A program made the translations under genes and the position numbers. Of a stretch of 64,000 nt of DNA, positions 8,097-15,939 are shown piece by piece. Numbering within the stretch: the first letter of the stretch is position 1; the number at the start of each line of letters is the position of its first letter. The notes under the pieces were generated by a model. That model saw nothing but the letters and a program-made list of their open reading frames with translations. It did no database searches and had not been told where the DNA came from. Where the stretch lies: contig NZ_JBFONW020000006.1 of assembly GCF_040783535.2 (NCBI RefSeq), forward strand, positions 1-64,000, in the 5' to 3' direction. The DNA comes from Aestuariibius insulae (GTDB lineage Bacteria > Pseudomonadota > Alphaproteobacteria > Rhodobacterales > Rhodobacteraceae).

Positions 8097-10154
8097 ATGT
8101 TCTCCATCACCCCCATCGGATCCTGCCGGATCGCAACGCCGCTTCGGCTAGCGCGAAGCCATCACGGCTTCGCCCTTAACCGGACGCGAAGCCTCGGGTT
8201 CACGCATTCATCGGCCGAAGCCGTACAGGCGGTGCGGGTTCTGCAAGAAGAGCTGACGATCCCGGAGCCTCTCTGGCCCCTGGTGGCCCGAGACGTGGAC
8301 CGCACTACGACGCTTGCGACCCCGCATGAACCGGCCGATCTCTATATCGTCGAGATTTCTTCGGCAAAGAAGATCAAGCTGGATGGCATCTGCCTGCAGC
8401 ACAACTATTTCGGGCATGTTTTTAAGGATATGCTCACCTCTCCTGCGGGCGGCCGAGGCTTCTGGGATCGCGCCGCATCCGGCAATCAAGCTCTGATCGA
8501 TGAGGGCCTCGCAGGCTGGAACCGGCCGGAGGAGGTTGCGCTCTTGCGGCAGGCCAGGCTTTCAAGGACCACCCCAGAAGAGCTCGAGGCGGATATTCGT
8601 ATCCTGACCGGCAAACTTCCACAGGTTCTCTTCGTCACCCATGTCAACGCAGTAAAACCCGACGGCCAGCCTATCACCTCTCGCGCAAGCTTCATCGATG
8701 AGGTCGAAAGAGCGGTCAAAGCGGCCGGAGAAGAGGTCTTCAATCCAACGCGTTGGATGAACGAAATGGGGCAGACCGCGGCGATCGAGGATTACAGCGA
8801 CGGGCTCGCCCATTTCACCGAGGCGTTCAGCCTGCGCGTCGCCGACGCCTGGATGGACCGGGTCATAGCCCCCGCAATCGACCGGACGGTTCTTGCGGAA
8901 AAGACAGCCGTGACCTGTCTGGTCCCCCATGTGACGGCACGCATCGAAGGTGGACATCTGCAAGGTCTTGGTCCTCGCCTTGCCGCTCTCGCGGATGCGC
9001 TGCCGGACGATGCCGCCCTCTCCGCTTTGCAATGCGATCTCGCTCTGGCTGAGCGGAAGGCCGACGATGCTCTCGACGTCTTGGCGAAGCGGATCGAGCG
9101 CAATCCGTCCGATATCCGGGCGCGACTGGATCATGCGGACCTTGCGCTGACCCTCGACAGATTTGACGCCGCGTTGGAAAGCGAGACGGAGCTCGCGCTG
9201 ACGGAAAGCGGACGGCCGGGCCCCGATTTGATCCAGATTGGACGCCGGGCGCTCAAGGCAGGGGAACGTCCGGAGCTGGCCGCCAACTTCTTCCGGCTTG
9301 CCTTCCAGACCGTTCCGAAGATGGCAGCAACCGCGCTGGCACGGCTGGCGCTGGAGCATGACGTCGCTCTCTTTCGGATGACAAGCGACCACGACGGTCG
9401 CGCCATCTGCGCTGATGTTTCCCCGGACCTCGCTTGGTCGCTCCTGAAGACCCCCGGATCGGGCCTTCAGGCCGAGGATCTTCTCTTCAGAGCGGATGAG
9501 CTCAGTATAGAAGTGCTTGCGGACCTCATCGACTGGCTGACACGGCGCGGCAAGCCTGAGATTGCGGTTCTCTTCATCAAGGCTTGGACTGATGCTCATG
9601 GTCATCGACCGCTTGAAGCCAAGCCGCTTCAAACGGCCCTCGACAGCTGGCTCGACCGGACCATGCAAGCAGACGACCCTGTCGCCCGCCTTGCGGGTCT
9701 TGCCGACCTGACAGACGCGCATCCGCGCCACCGAGAGGCGCGGATCGCCTTTCGTGACGCGCGTCGGGATCTGGTCACACAGATCCGCGCCCTTGCCGCA
9801 GAGAATGATCTCAAGGCGCTCGATACGCTCGAGGACCGCTTGGTCGGTGTCATCGAACCGGTCGCAGATCTCCCTCTCTTCCAGGCGCGGCTCCGCTACG
9901 CCGCTGGAGAGTACCGGATCGCAATGCGCAAGGGGCTGGAGGCCGCGATCCTCAAGCCGGACAATCTGTCGATCTGGGCGCTCCTGATGCGCGCCGCGCA
10001 CGCAGCAGGCGACCGCCCTGCCCTCTTGCGATTTGCAGCGAGGGTACGAGATTTGTCGGACGATGCCACGATCCGTCTGCAACAAGAGGCTGAGGGTCAT
10101 CTTGTTCAGACAGCATCGCCCCGCGCGACGCCCAGCCATCTCGCGGAGGTCTGA
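8097..10154 (+). CDS. capsule-cluster protein with N-terminal GSC motif and TPR-like C-terminal half
   Basis: 685 residues. The protein opens MFSITPIGSCRIATPLR; a Gly-Ser-Cys block at the extreme N-terminus is how GSCFA/WcbI-like SGNH-related polysaccharide enzymes begin. It continues with conserved-looking segments (LQHNYFGHVF, VLFVTHVNAV, FNPTRWMNEMGQ, YSDGLAHFTEAF) to about residue 270. From about 280 on it is repeated helical hairpins rich in Ala/Leu (for example DALDVLAKRIERNPSDIRARLDHADL), resembling TPR units. I suggest a capsule-modifying or assembly role, by position; no activity can be assigned. The stop is three bases before the next start. Confidence 0.55.
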   Translation: MFSITPIGSCRIATPLRLARSHHGFALNRTRSLGFTHSSAEAVQAVRVLQEELTIPEPLWPLVARDVDRTTTLATPHEPADLYIVEISSAKKIKLDGICLQHNYFGHVFKDMLTSPAGGRGFWDRAASGNQALIDEGLAGWNRPEEVALLRQARLSRTTPEELEADIRILTGKLPQVLFVTHVNAVKPDGQPITSRASFIDEVERAVKAAGEEVFNPTRWMNEMGQTAAIEDYSDGLAHFTEAFSLRVADAWMDRVIAPAIDRTVLAEKTAVTCLVPHVTARIEGGHLQGLGPRLAALADALPDDAALSALQCDLALAERKADDALDVLAKRIERNPSDIRARLDHADLALTLDRFDAALESETELALTESGRPGPDLIQIGRRALKAGERPELAANFFRLAFQTVPKMAATALARLALEHDVALFRMTSDHDGRAICADVSPDLAWSLLKTPGSGLQAEDLLFRADELSIEVLADLIDWLTRRGKPEIAVLFIKAWTDAHGHRPLEAKPLQTALDSWLDRTMQADDPVARLAGLADLTDAHPRHREARIAFRDARRDLVTQIRALAAENDLKALDTLEDRLVGVIEPVADLPLFQARLRYAAGEYRIAMRKGLEAAILKPDNLSIWALLMRAAHAAGDRPALLRFAARVRDLSDDATIRLQQEAEGHLVQTASPRATPSHLAEV

Positions 10155-10157
10155 TCG

Positions 10158-12113
10158 ATGCTCCGTTTCTCCGATTTTGCCCAAAGCGAACCGGCTCTTT
10201 CCGAGCCGCCCGAAGAGGTCGTCTGCAAGATCCAGAATCTCGCCAACGGGATCCACGACCCCAGCGAGGCTCGCCTCGCGCTGGACCAGCTCATGCCGGA
10301 CCTGCGCCGCTACCGCCCGGATCCACGGCTCTTCCTACCCGCCGCCATGCTCGTCGAAAAACAGCGGCAAACCGACGGAATGCTGGAGTTCTGGTCCGAT
10401 CTTACTGCTCTGTTCCCGGGCGAGATGCTGCCATTGCGGATGACCATGCGCTGGCATCGGCGCGCCAAGCAGGTCGAGACAGGGATCGCAGCTCTCGAGG
10501 CGCTCTGCCCCGACGCCCGAACCGATCTGGTTCAGACCGAGATCATGATGCTTGGCTTGTCCGAGCTTCGGGCGCATGAAGCCCTCGATGCCCTAATGGC
10601 CGATGCGATGATCGCATTCCCCGACGTCCGGCCAATCCGCATGCGCTACATTCAGTGTCTCGTTCAGCAATCGCGATATCTGGACGCGGACAAGGTAGCC
10701 TCTCAAATCATCGGTCGGGACAGGATGGGCGCATCCTCCCAGGCGCTTCTAACACGCGTCGCCCATCGCGCGAGCATCATGCGCCGCTACGGGCTGGACC
10801 GCGAAGCGGATGTCATCGGAGAGCTTGCCCGCCGGATGGCACTCAGACCGCGGCGTCCGCTGGATCGATCCGAGATTGGCCAGATCGCTTTCTTCACAGG
10901 ACAGTTGGGAACAGGCGGTGCAGAACGGCAGATGAGCCGTCTGGCCTCGACCCTTCAAAACCACGCCGAAACCGGAGCACCTGCATCCGGCATGAAGGTA
11001 AAGCCTCCACTGGTCTGCGTCCGGCATGCAACGCCCGGTCGTGGCGACTTTTTTCTACCCGTTCTGAAAGACGCCGGGGTTCAGACCAGTGTTCTGAGCG
11101 ATCTTCCCGCCGAGCCCATGCCCGAGCTGCCAGACGGCCTTTCAGATCTTCTCGAGATCCTGCCTGAAGATCTGCTGGTCAACACCGCGAAACTGATCCC
11201 CTGGTTCGAGCAAAACAAGGTCGACGTCGCTTACATCTGGCAGGACGGCGGGGTGCTCGCCGCCGGACTAGCAGCATTGATTGCCGGAGTGCCCCGGATC
11301 GTCACCTCCTTTCGCGGACTGCCGCCAAATCTACGGCCCGCCCTTTCCCGCGCTGAGATGAAACCGCTCTATGCGGCTCTGGCTGAGATGCCGCATGTCA
11401 CTTTCTCGTCGAACAGCCGCAAGACCGCAGAGGCCTATGAAGACTGGCTAGAATTGGCTCGCGGCGCAATCAAGGTGATCCCGAATGCTATCCCCCCCGT
11501 CTTGCCGGAGGGATCGCCTGACGATCACGCTTGGTGGAACCGAACGCTCGCGCGGTCTCCGGCCTGCGACAAGACCGTCCTCGGCGTCTTTAGGTTTGAC
11601 ACCAACAAGCGTCCGCTGTTCTGGATCGATTGTGCCGCCGCCCATGCACGGCGCGATCCAGCGACCCGGTTCGTCCTTGTCGGCAGCGGACACGACCACC
11701 CCGCCTGTGCCGAGCGTATTCGCGAGCTTGAGCTCGAAGACCGTATCTTCCTGGCCGGACTGCGCGAAAATGTCGGCTTCTTCATGCATCGCGCGGATTT
11801 GGTGATGCATCTGGCCCGCATGGAAGGTCTTCCCAACGTTCTGATCGAAGCGCAGCTCGCCGGGGTTCCCGTCCTTGCAACGCCAGCTGGCGGGACATCC
11901 GAAGTCGTTGTGGATGGACGAACCGGCTGGATACTCGAGGATGCAGAAGATCCGGCGCAGACCGATGTCTGCTTCGCCCTCGAGCGGATGCTTTCCAATC
12001 CGGCAGAGCTGGAGCGGATGGGACAAGAGGCGGCTGGACATGCAGAGCCGCGGTTCCTTATCGACAAGATAATCGACCGTACCGTCGATCTCTTTCTCGA
12101 GACAAGGATCTGA
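10158..12113 (+). CDS. GT4-family glycosyltransferase with helical N-terminal extension
   Basis: 651 residues, nearly twice a plain GT4 enzyme. Residues 1-235 are helical, TPR-like and similar in style to the end of the preceding protein. The glycosyltransferase starts near 240: IAFFTGQLGTGGAERQM is the GT4 donor-side glycine loop. The C-terminal half has VLGVFRFDTNKRPLFW, the VGSGHDHPACAERI strand-loop, and HLARMEGLPNVLIEAQLAGVPVLAT, the EGLPNVLIEA signature holding the catalytic Glu pair. GGAGG precedes the ATG. Cytoplasmic, probably adding a sugar to the capsule repeat or primer. Donor unknown. Confidence 0.8.
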   Translation: MLRFSDFAQSEPALSEPPEEVVCKIQNLANGIHDPSEARLALDQLMPDLRRYRPDPRLFLPAAMLVEKQRQTDGMLEFWSDLTALFPGEMLPLRMTMRWHRRAKQVETGIAALEALCPDARTDLVQTEIMMLGLSELRAHEALDALMADAMIAFPDVRPIRMRYIQCLVQQSRYLDADKVASQIIGRDRMGASSQALLTRVAHRASIMRRYGLDREADVIGELARRMALRPRRPLDRSEIGQIAFFTGQLGTGGAERQMSRLASTLQNHAETGAPASGMKVKPPLVCVRHATPGRGDFFLPVLKDAGVQTSVLSDLPAEPMPELPDGLSDLLEILPEDLLVNTAKLIPWFEQNKVDVAYIWQDGGVLAAGLAALIAGVPRIVTSFRGLPPNLRPALSRAEMKPLYAALAEMPHVTFSSNSRKTAEAYEDWLELARGAIKVIPNAIPPVLPEGSPDDHAWWNRTLARSPACDKTVLGVFRFDTNKRPLFWIDCAAAHARRDPATRFVLVGSGHDHPACAERIRELELEDRIFLAGLRENVGFFMHRADLVMHLARMEGLPNVLIEAQLAGVPVLATPAGGTSEVVVDGRTGWILEDAEDPAQTDVCFALERMLSNPAELERMGQEAAGHAEPRFLIDKIIDRTVDLFLETRI

Positions 12114-12117
12114 CCTC

Positions 12118-13131
12118 ATGCGCACTGTCTTCATCACCGGAACTGCCGGTTTCATCGGCTACCACCTCGCGGATCTCCTGCTGGCAGAAGGCTTCCGGGT
12201 CGCGGGCTATGACGGCATGACGGATTACTACGATGTCTCGCTCAAGCAGCGGCGCCATCAAATGCTGCTGCAAAACCCAAACTTCACCGCGACCGAGGCG
12301 TTGCTCGAGAACGAGGTCGCGCTCAAGACGGCCCTCGATACCGCCAAGCCCGATGTTATCGTGCATCTCGCGGCGCAAGCGGGTGTTCGCTATAGCCTGG
12401 AAAACCCGCGCGCCTATGTCGATGCCAACCTGATCGGCACCTTCAACATCATGGAGGAGGCCCGGCATCGCGGCGTCGATCATCTGCTGATGGCCTCGAC
12501 GTCTTCCGTCTACGGCGGCAACGAGGAAATGCCGTTCATGGAAACGCAGCAGACCGATCATCCACTCACGCTTTATGCCGCGACTAAAAAGGCAAACGAG
12601 GCGATGTCGCATGCCAATGCGCATCTGTGGAAGATTCCGACCACGATGTTCCGCTTTTTCACGGTCTACGGACCATGGGGACGGCCCGATCTGTCGCTTT
12701 ACAAATTCGTTCGGGCCGCGCTCGAGGGCGAGCCTATCGACGTCTACAACCACGGACAGATGTCACGCGACTTCACCTATGTGACGGACCTCGTTCGCGG
12801 AATCCGCCTTCTGATAGATACGCCTCCGGTCGAGCCTGCCTCCCGCAAGGACATCGCCGAAGGCGATACGCTTAGCCCGGTGGCCCCCTGGCGCGTGGTG
12901 AATATCGGGAACGGGCAGCAAGTCCCGTTGATGGAATTCATCTCCGAAACAGAAGCGGCCCTCGGTTTCGAAATTCAGAAGAACTTCATGGATATGCAAA
13001 AAGGAGACGTTCCGGGCACCTGGGCTTCGTCCGATCTTCTGCATGAACTGACAGGCTTCCGTCCACAGACACCTGTTTCAGAGGGAGTTCGCAGGTTTGT
13101 CACCTGGTACAGGGATTACTATAGTGTCTAG
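12118..13131 (+). CDS. NAD-dependent UDP-uronate 4-epimerase (UDP-glucuronate 4-epimerase-like)
   Basis: 337 residues, typical extended SDR. The NAD-binding motif GTAGFIG is at residues 8-14, the Ser/Thr triad region in MASTSSVYGG (about 125-134) and YxxxK as YAATK (Tyr153, Lys157). The sequences YDGMTDYYDVSLKQRR, AAQAGVRYSLENPRAY and RFFTVYGPWGRPDL match UDP-glucuronate 4-epimerases (CapI/LpsL type). Together with the dehydrogenase it could make UDP-galacturonate or UDP-GalNAcA. Its last codons overlap the next gene by 8 bases. Confidence 0.87.
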   Translation: MRTVFITGTAGFIGYHLADLLLAEGFRVAGYDGMTDYYDVSLKQRRHQMLLQNPNFTATEALLENEVALKTALDTAKPDVIVHLAAQAGVRYSLENPRAYVDANLIGTFNIMEEARHRGVDHLLMASTSSVYGGNEEMPFMETQQTDHPLTLYAATKKANEAMSHANAHLWKIPTTMFRFFTVYGPWGRPDLSLYKFVRAALEGEPIDVYNHGQMSRDFTYVTDLVRGIRLLIDTPPVEPASRKDIAEGDTLSPVAPWRVVNIGNGQQVPLMEFISETEAALGFEIQKNFMDMQKGDVPGTWASSDLLHELTGFRPQTPVSEGVRRFVTWYRDYYSV

Positions 13132-13927
13132 CGCCCTGCCCCTGCTCGAGCCGACCTATGCCTCGCGGACCGACCGGATCGCCGCGCTCATGCGGCGCGA
13201 ACGTCAAAGTCGCTTCGCGGCCTCGGCTCTGGGATATTTCTGGAGCTATCTGACACCTCTGACTTGGATCGCGCTTGTCGTAATCGTCTTCCGTCTTCTC
13301 GAACGCGCGACACCTCTTTATGTCCCTGCCGAGATTTTCGTGGCGACGGGCATCCTGCCCTATCTCATCTTTCGCTACACAATCACATCGATGAGCCGCT
13401 CTCTCGTGAGTGGCCGCTACATGCTGTATTTTCAACCCGTTAGCAGCTCCGAGCTGCTCCTCGCCTCGGCTCTGCTTGAACTCATCAACATGTTCGTGAC
13501 GGCAATCGTCATCTTCGGACTGATCACCCTGCTCTTCGACGCGCCGCTCCCGGCCGATCCCTTCGGCGTTCTAATAGCGCTCGGTCTGGCTTGGGCACTC
13601 GGCGCGGGGTTTGGCCGCCTTGCCGCCGTTCTGGTTCTTGTCAGCGACAGTTTCGCAAGAGCCATCCCGATCATCCTGCGGCCTCTCTTCTGGCTTTCAG
13701 GGATTTTCTACACCGCCAGCGAACTTCCCGGCGCCGTACAGAGCCTTCTTTGGTACAGCCCGACCTTCCACATCGTCGAGCTTCTTCGCGAAAGCTATTT
13801 CCGCGACTACTCATCGCCTGTCTCTAGCCTGTGGTACCCCGTTTTCATCGCGCTTCTCCTCGCCCTTGCCTCGGTGCCACTCGAACGCCGGATCACAGCG
13901 CGCCGGGCGTCGAGGTACCGGTTATGA
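13124..13927 (+). CDS. kpsM: capsule ABC-2 exporter, permease (KpsM-like)
   Basis: 267 residues from GTG 13124. The open frame begins earlier at a TTG within the epimerase gene, but AGGGA lies 8 bases before GTG. Six hydrophobic segments fit an ABC-2 permease (for example PLTWIALVVIVFRLL, ILPYLIFRYTITSMSRSL, NMFVTAIVIFGLITLLF, IIRPLFW-like IPIILRPLFWLSGIFYTASELP, YPVFIALLLALASVPL). The LFWLSGIFYTASELPGAVQSLLWYSPTFH region is the usual KpsM/Wzm C-terminal signature. It forms the inner-membrane channel with the next gene product. Stop and next start overlap as ATGA. Confidence 0.85.
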   Translation: MSSALPLLEPTYASRTDRIAALMRRERQSRFAASALGYFWSYLTPLTWIALVVIVFRLLERATPLYVPAEIFVATGILPYLIFRYTITSMSRSLVSGRYMLYFQPVSSSELLLASALLELINMFVTAIVIFGLITLLFDAPLPADPFGVLIALGLAWALGAGFGRLAAVLVLVSDSFARAIPIILRPLFWLSGIFYTASELPGAVQSLLWYSPTFHIVELLRESYFRDYSSPVSSLWYPVFIALLLALASVPLERRITARRASRYRL

Positions 13928-14607
13928 TCAGACTTCACGACGTCACATTGCATCCTGCCAGACGCGACGCCCCGATCTTGCGCAACGCCAACGCTATTTT
14001 CCATCCGCGCGAGAAAGTCGGGATCCTGGCCCCAGTCGGTTCGGGCAAATCTTCCATCGCCCGCCTGATTTGCGGCGCTGAGCGTCCAGATAGCGGCTCG
14101 ATTGAGAGGGCGGGACGCGTCTCCTGGCCGATCGGTCTTGCCGGTCCGTTTCACGCCGAGCTCGGCATTATCGAAAATCTCGGCCTGATCGCGGATCTTC
14201 TCGGCGAGGATCGAGATGGTTTGATCGCCTTCTGCCTTTCGTTCTGCGATTTCGGCCAAGCCATCGAAGGCCGGATGAAGGATCTCACGCCCGCCCAGCG
14301 CGCCTGTCTGGCCTATGCCTGCTCGCTCGCCGTCGTTTGCGATATCTATGTCGCGGACGAAACGCTGACGGTCGGCGACGCTGATCTAAGGGCAAAATGC
14401 GATGCGCTTCTCGAACGTCGCCTGCGCAGATCGGGCCTGATCTTTCTGTCCCGCAACCCCAGCCAGCTCAGCCAGCGCTGCACAAGATTTTACGTTCTGC
14501 TTGGCGGTAAGCTGATCTCCTGCCGTACGCCAGAGATCGGTCAGGAGGCGCTTCGCCTCGCCGCTGCGACAGAGCGAGAGGAAAAGGAGATGCTGCATGC
14601 CGGATGA
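13924..14607 (+). CDS. kpsT: capsule ABC exporter, ATPase (KpsT-like) with divergent signature motif
   Basis: 227 residues from ATG 13924, overlapping the permease stop by four bases; an upstream open frame is ignored. Walker A is APVGSGKSS (36-44). The ABC signature is LTPAQRACLAY (121-131) rather than LSGGM/LSxG, and Walker B is CDIYVADE (139-146) with the catalytic Glu present. Short KpsT-type ATPases usually keep LS-GM, so the signature is unusual, although the surrounding alignment is good. It powers export of the polymer from the cytoplasm. Confidence 0.85.
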   Translation: MIRLHDVTLHPARRDAPILRNANAIFHPREKVGILAPVGSGKSSIARLICGAERPDSGSIERAGRVSWPIGLAGPFHAELGIIENLGLIADLLGEDRDGLIAFCLSFCDFGQAIEGRMKDLTPAQRACLAYACSLAVVCDIYVADETLTVGDADLRAKCDALLERRLRRSGLIFLSRNPSQLSQRCTRFYVLLGGKLISCRTPEIGQEALRLAAATEREEKEMLHAG

Positions 14608-15931
14608 TCTGCGTGTCCATACACCCGACCCCAAGGAAGAGAGCGAGCGCATTCGCAAATGGCGCGAGGAAAGAGCCCGCGTCGCCGAGGAGGAAAAGCA
14701 GGAAAGAATCCGAAAGGCGGCGGAGGACAAAGCCCGCCGCGCGGAAGAGGAGGCAGTCGCCCGGCGGCATGAGGCCGAGGCGCTTCTTCCAACCGAGGAT
14801 GATCTGGTCGTGTTCGGCGCGTCGCTGAAACGCAAGCGCAGGCAGCGCAAGGCACGCCTGCTTTTGGAACTGGCTGTGTTCGTTCTTCTGCCCGCAGCGC
14901 TCTGCTTCATCTACCTATCCCAATACGCCACTCCGCTTTACGAGGCGCGCTCCGTCATCGCGATCTCCCGAACCGGCCCGTCATCCGAGAACGGGGCAGG
15001 AGGATTGCTCAGCTCGATGTCATCGAATGCCGCTTCTGCAGAGATTTTCATGGCGCACGAATATGTTCAGTCGCAGGACCTGATGGACACGCTCGAGACA
15101 GAAATGGGTCTTGTGACCGAACTGAGCGGCGACCGGGTCGATCCCCTCAGACGCCTGCGCGATGTTCCCATGCTACAGCTCGGCAAGCAGGATCAATTCA
15201 GCCGCTTCGTTGACGCTTCGATCAATATCCAATCGGGACTGATGACCCTTTACGTTCGGCTCCCGAACCCCGTGCAATCGACTGAGGTCTCCGAGAAGAT
15301 CCTCGAGCGCACCGCGGACAGGATGAACGCGCTGGCGGGTGATCTCTTCGGCGAACGGCTAGGTCTCGCGACACGGTCGGTCGAGGCCGCCCGCGCAGAT
15401 CTGAGAATGGCGCAGGAAACTCTGACCGGATTACAGATCGACAGCGGTGAAACCGATCCCCGCCAGACAGTCGAAGTCATCTACGCGCGCATCCGTGATC
15501 TCGAATCCGAAAGTCAGAACCTGCGGGCCGATATTACCCGGGCAGAGATCGAAGGGCGCGGAAACAGCTACACCACCCAGAAGATCACCGATATGGAGGC
15601 TCGCCTCCGCGATCAGATCGCCGCGCAGCGCGATCTCCTTGAACACGGATCGGATGGCCAAAGCATGGCCTTGAATACGCGGCTCATGCAATACGAGCTG
15701 GCGACGCTCGATGTGCGCGTTGCCGAACAGGCGCTTGCATCAGCGCTCCAATCCCTGTCAGAGGCCCGCGATGCCGCAGCGCTTGATCTGAGCCTGTTTC
15801 AGGTTGTGGTGCCGCCCCGGACCTCCGGAACGGCCAGCCATCCGAATGCCGCGATGTCGGCACTCGTGGTTCTTCTAATTGCTCTGGGACTCTTTGCGGC
15901 GATCAAGTTCATCCTGCCGTCACGCCCGTAA
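14597..15931 (+). CDS. kpsE: capsule export inner-membrane/periplasmic protein (KpsE/CtrB-like PCP)
   Basis: 444 residues, overlapping the ATPase gene by 11 bases. An unusual, highly charged N-terminus of about 55 residues, rich in Glu/Arg/Lys (KEESERIRKWREER, EDKARRAEEEAVARRHEAE), should form a cytoplasmic coiled coil. Membrane segment 1 is at about 90-110 (LLLELAVFVLLPAALCFIYL), followed by the polysaccharide co-polymerase motif SQYATPLYEARSVI. A periplasmic coiled coil (about 255-400) leads to membrane segment 2 near the C-terminus (LVVLLIALGLFAAIKFIL). KpsE-like proteins bridge the ABC exporter to the outer-membrane channel; no KpsD partner is in the window. It ends 8 bases from a convergent gene. 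Confidence 0.85.
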   Translation: MPDDLRVHTPDPKEESERIRKWREERARVAEEEKQERIRKAAEDKARRAEEEAVARRHEAEALLPTEDDLVVFGASLKRKRRQRKARLLLELAVFVLLPAALCFIYLSQYATPLYEARSVIAISRTGPSSENGAGGLLSSMSSNAASAEIFMAHEYVQSQDLMDTLETEMGLVTELSGDRVDPLRRLRDVPMLQLGKQDQFSRFVDASINIQSGLMTLYVRLPNPVQSTEVSEKILERTADRMNALAGDLFGERLGLATRSVEAARADLRMAQETLTGLQIDSGETDPRQTVEVIYARIRDLESESQNLRADITRAEIEGRGNSYTTQKITDMEARLRDQIAAQRDLLEHGSDGQSMALNTRLMQYELATLDVRVAEQALASALQSLSEARDAAALDLSLFQVVVPPRTSGTASHPNAAMSALVVLLIALGLFAAIKFILPSRP

Positions 15932-15939
15932 TCCAAGAG

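Noticed and set aside
8562..10256. Antisense frame of 564 codons opposite the TPR protein
   Set aside because: High-GC genes in this genome often leave long opposite frames; the plus-strand frame has operon spacing and domain support.
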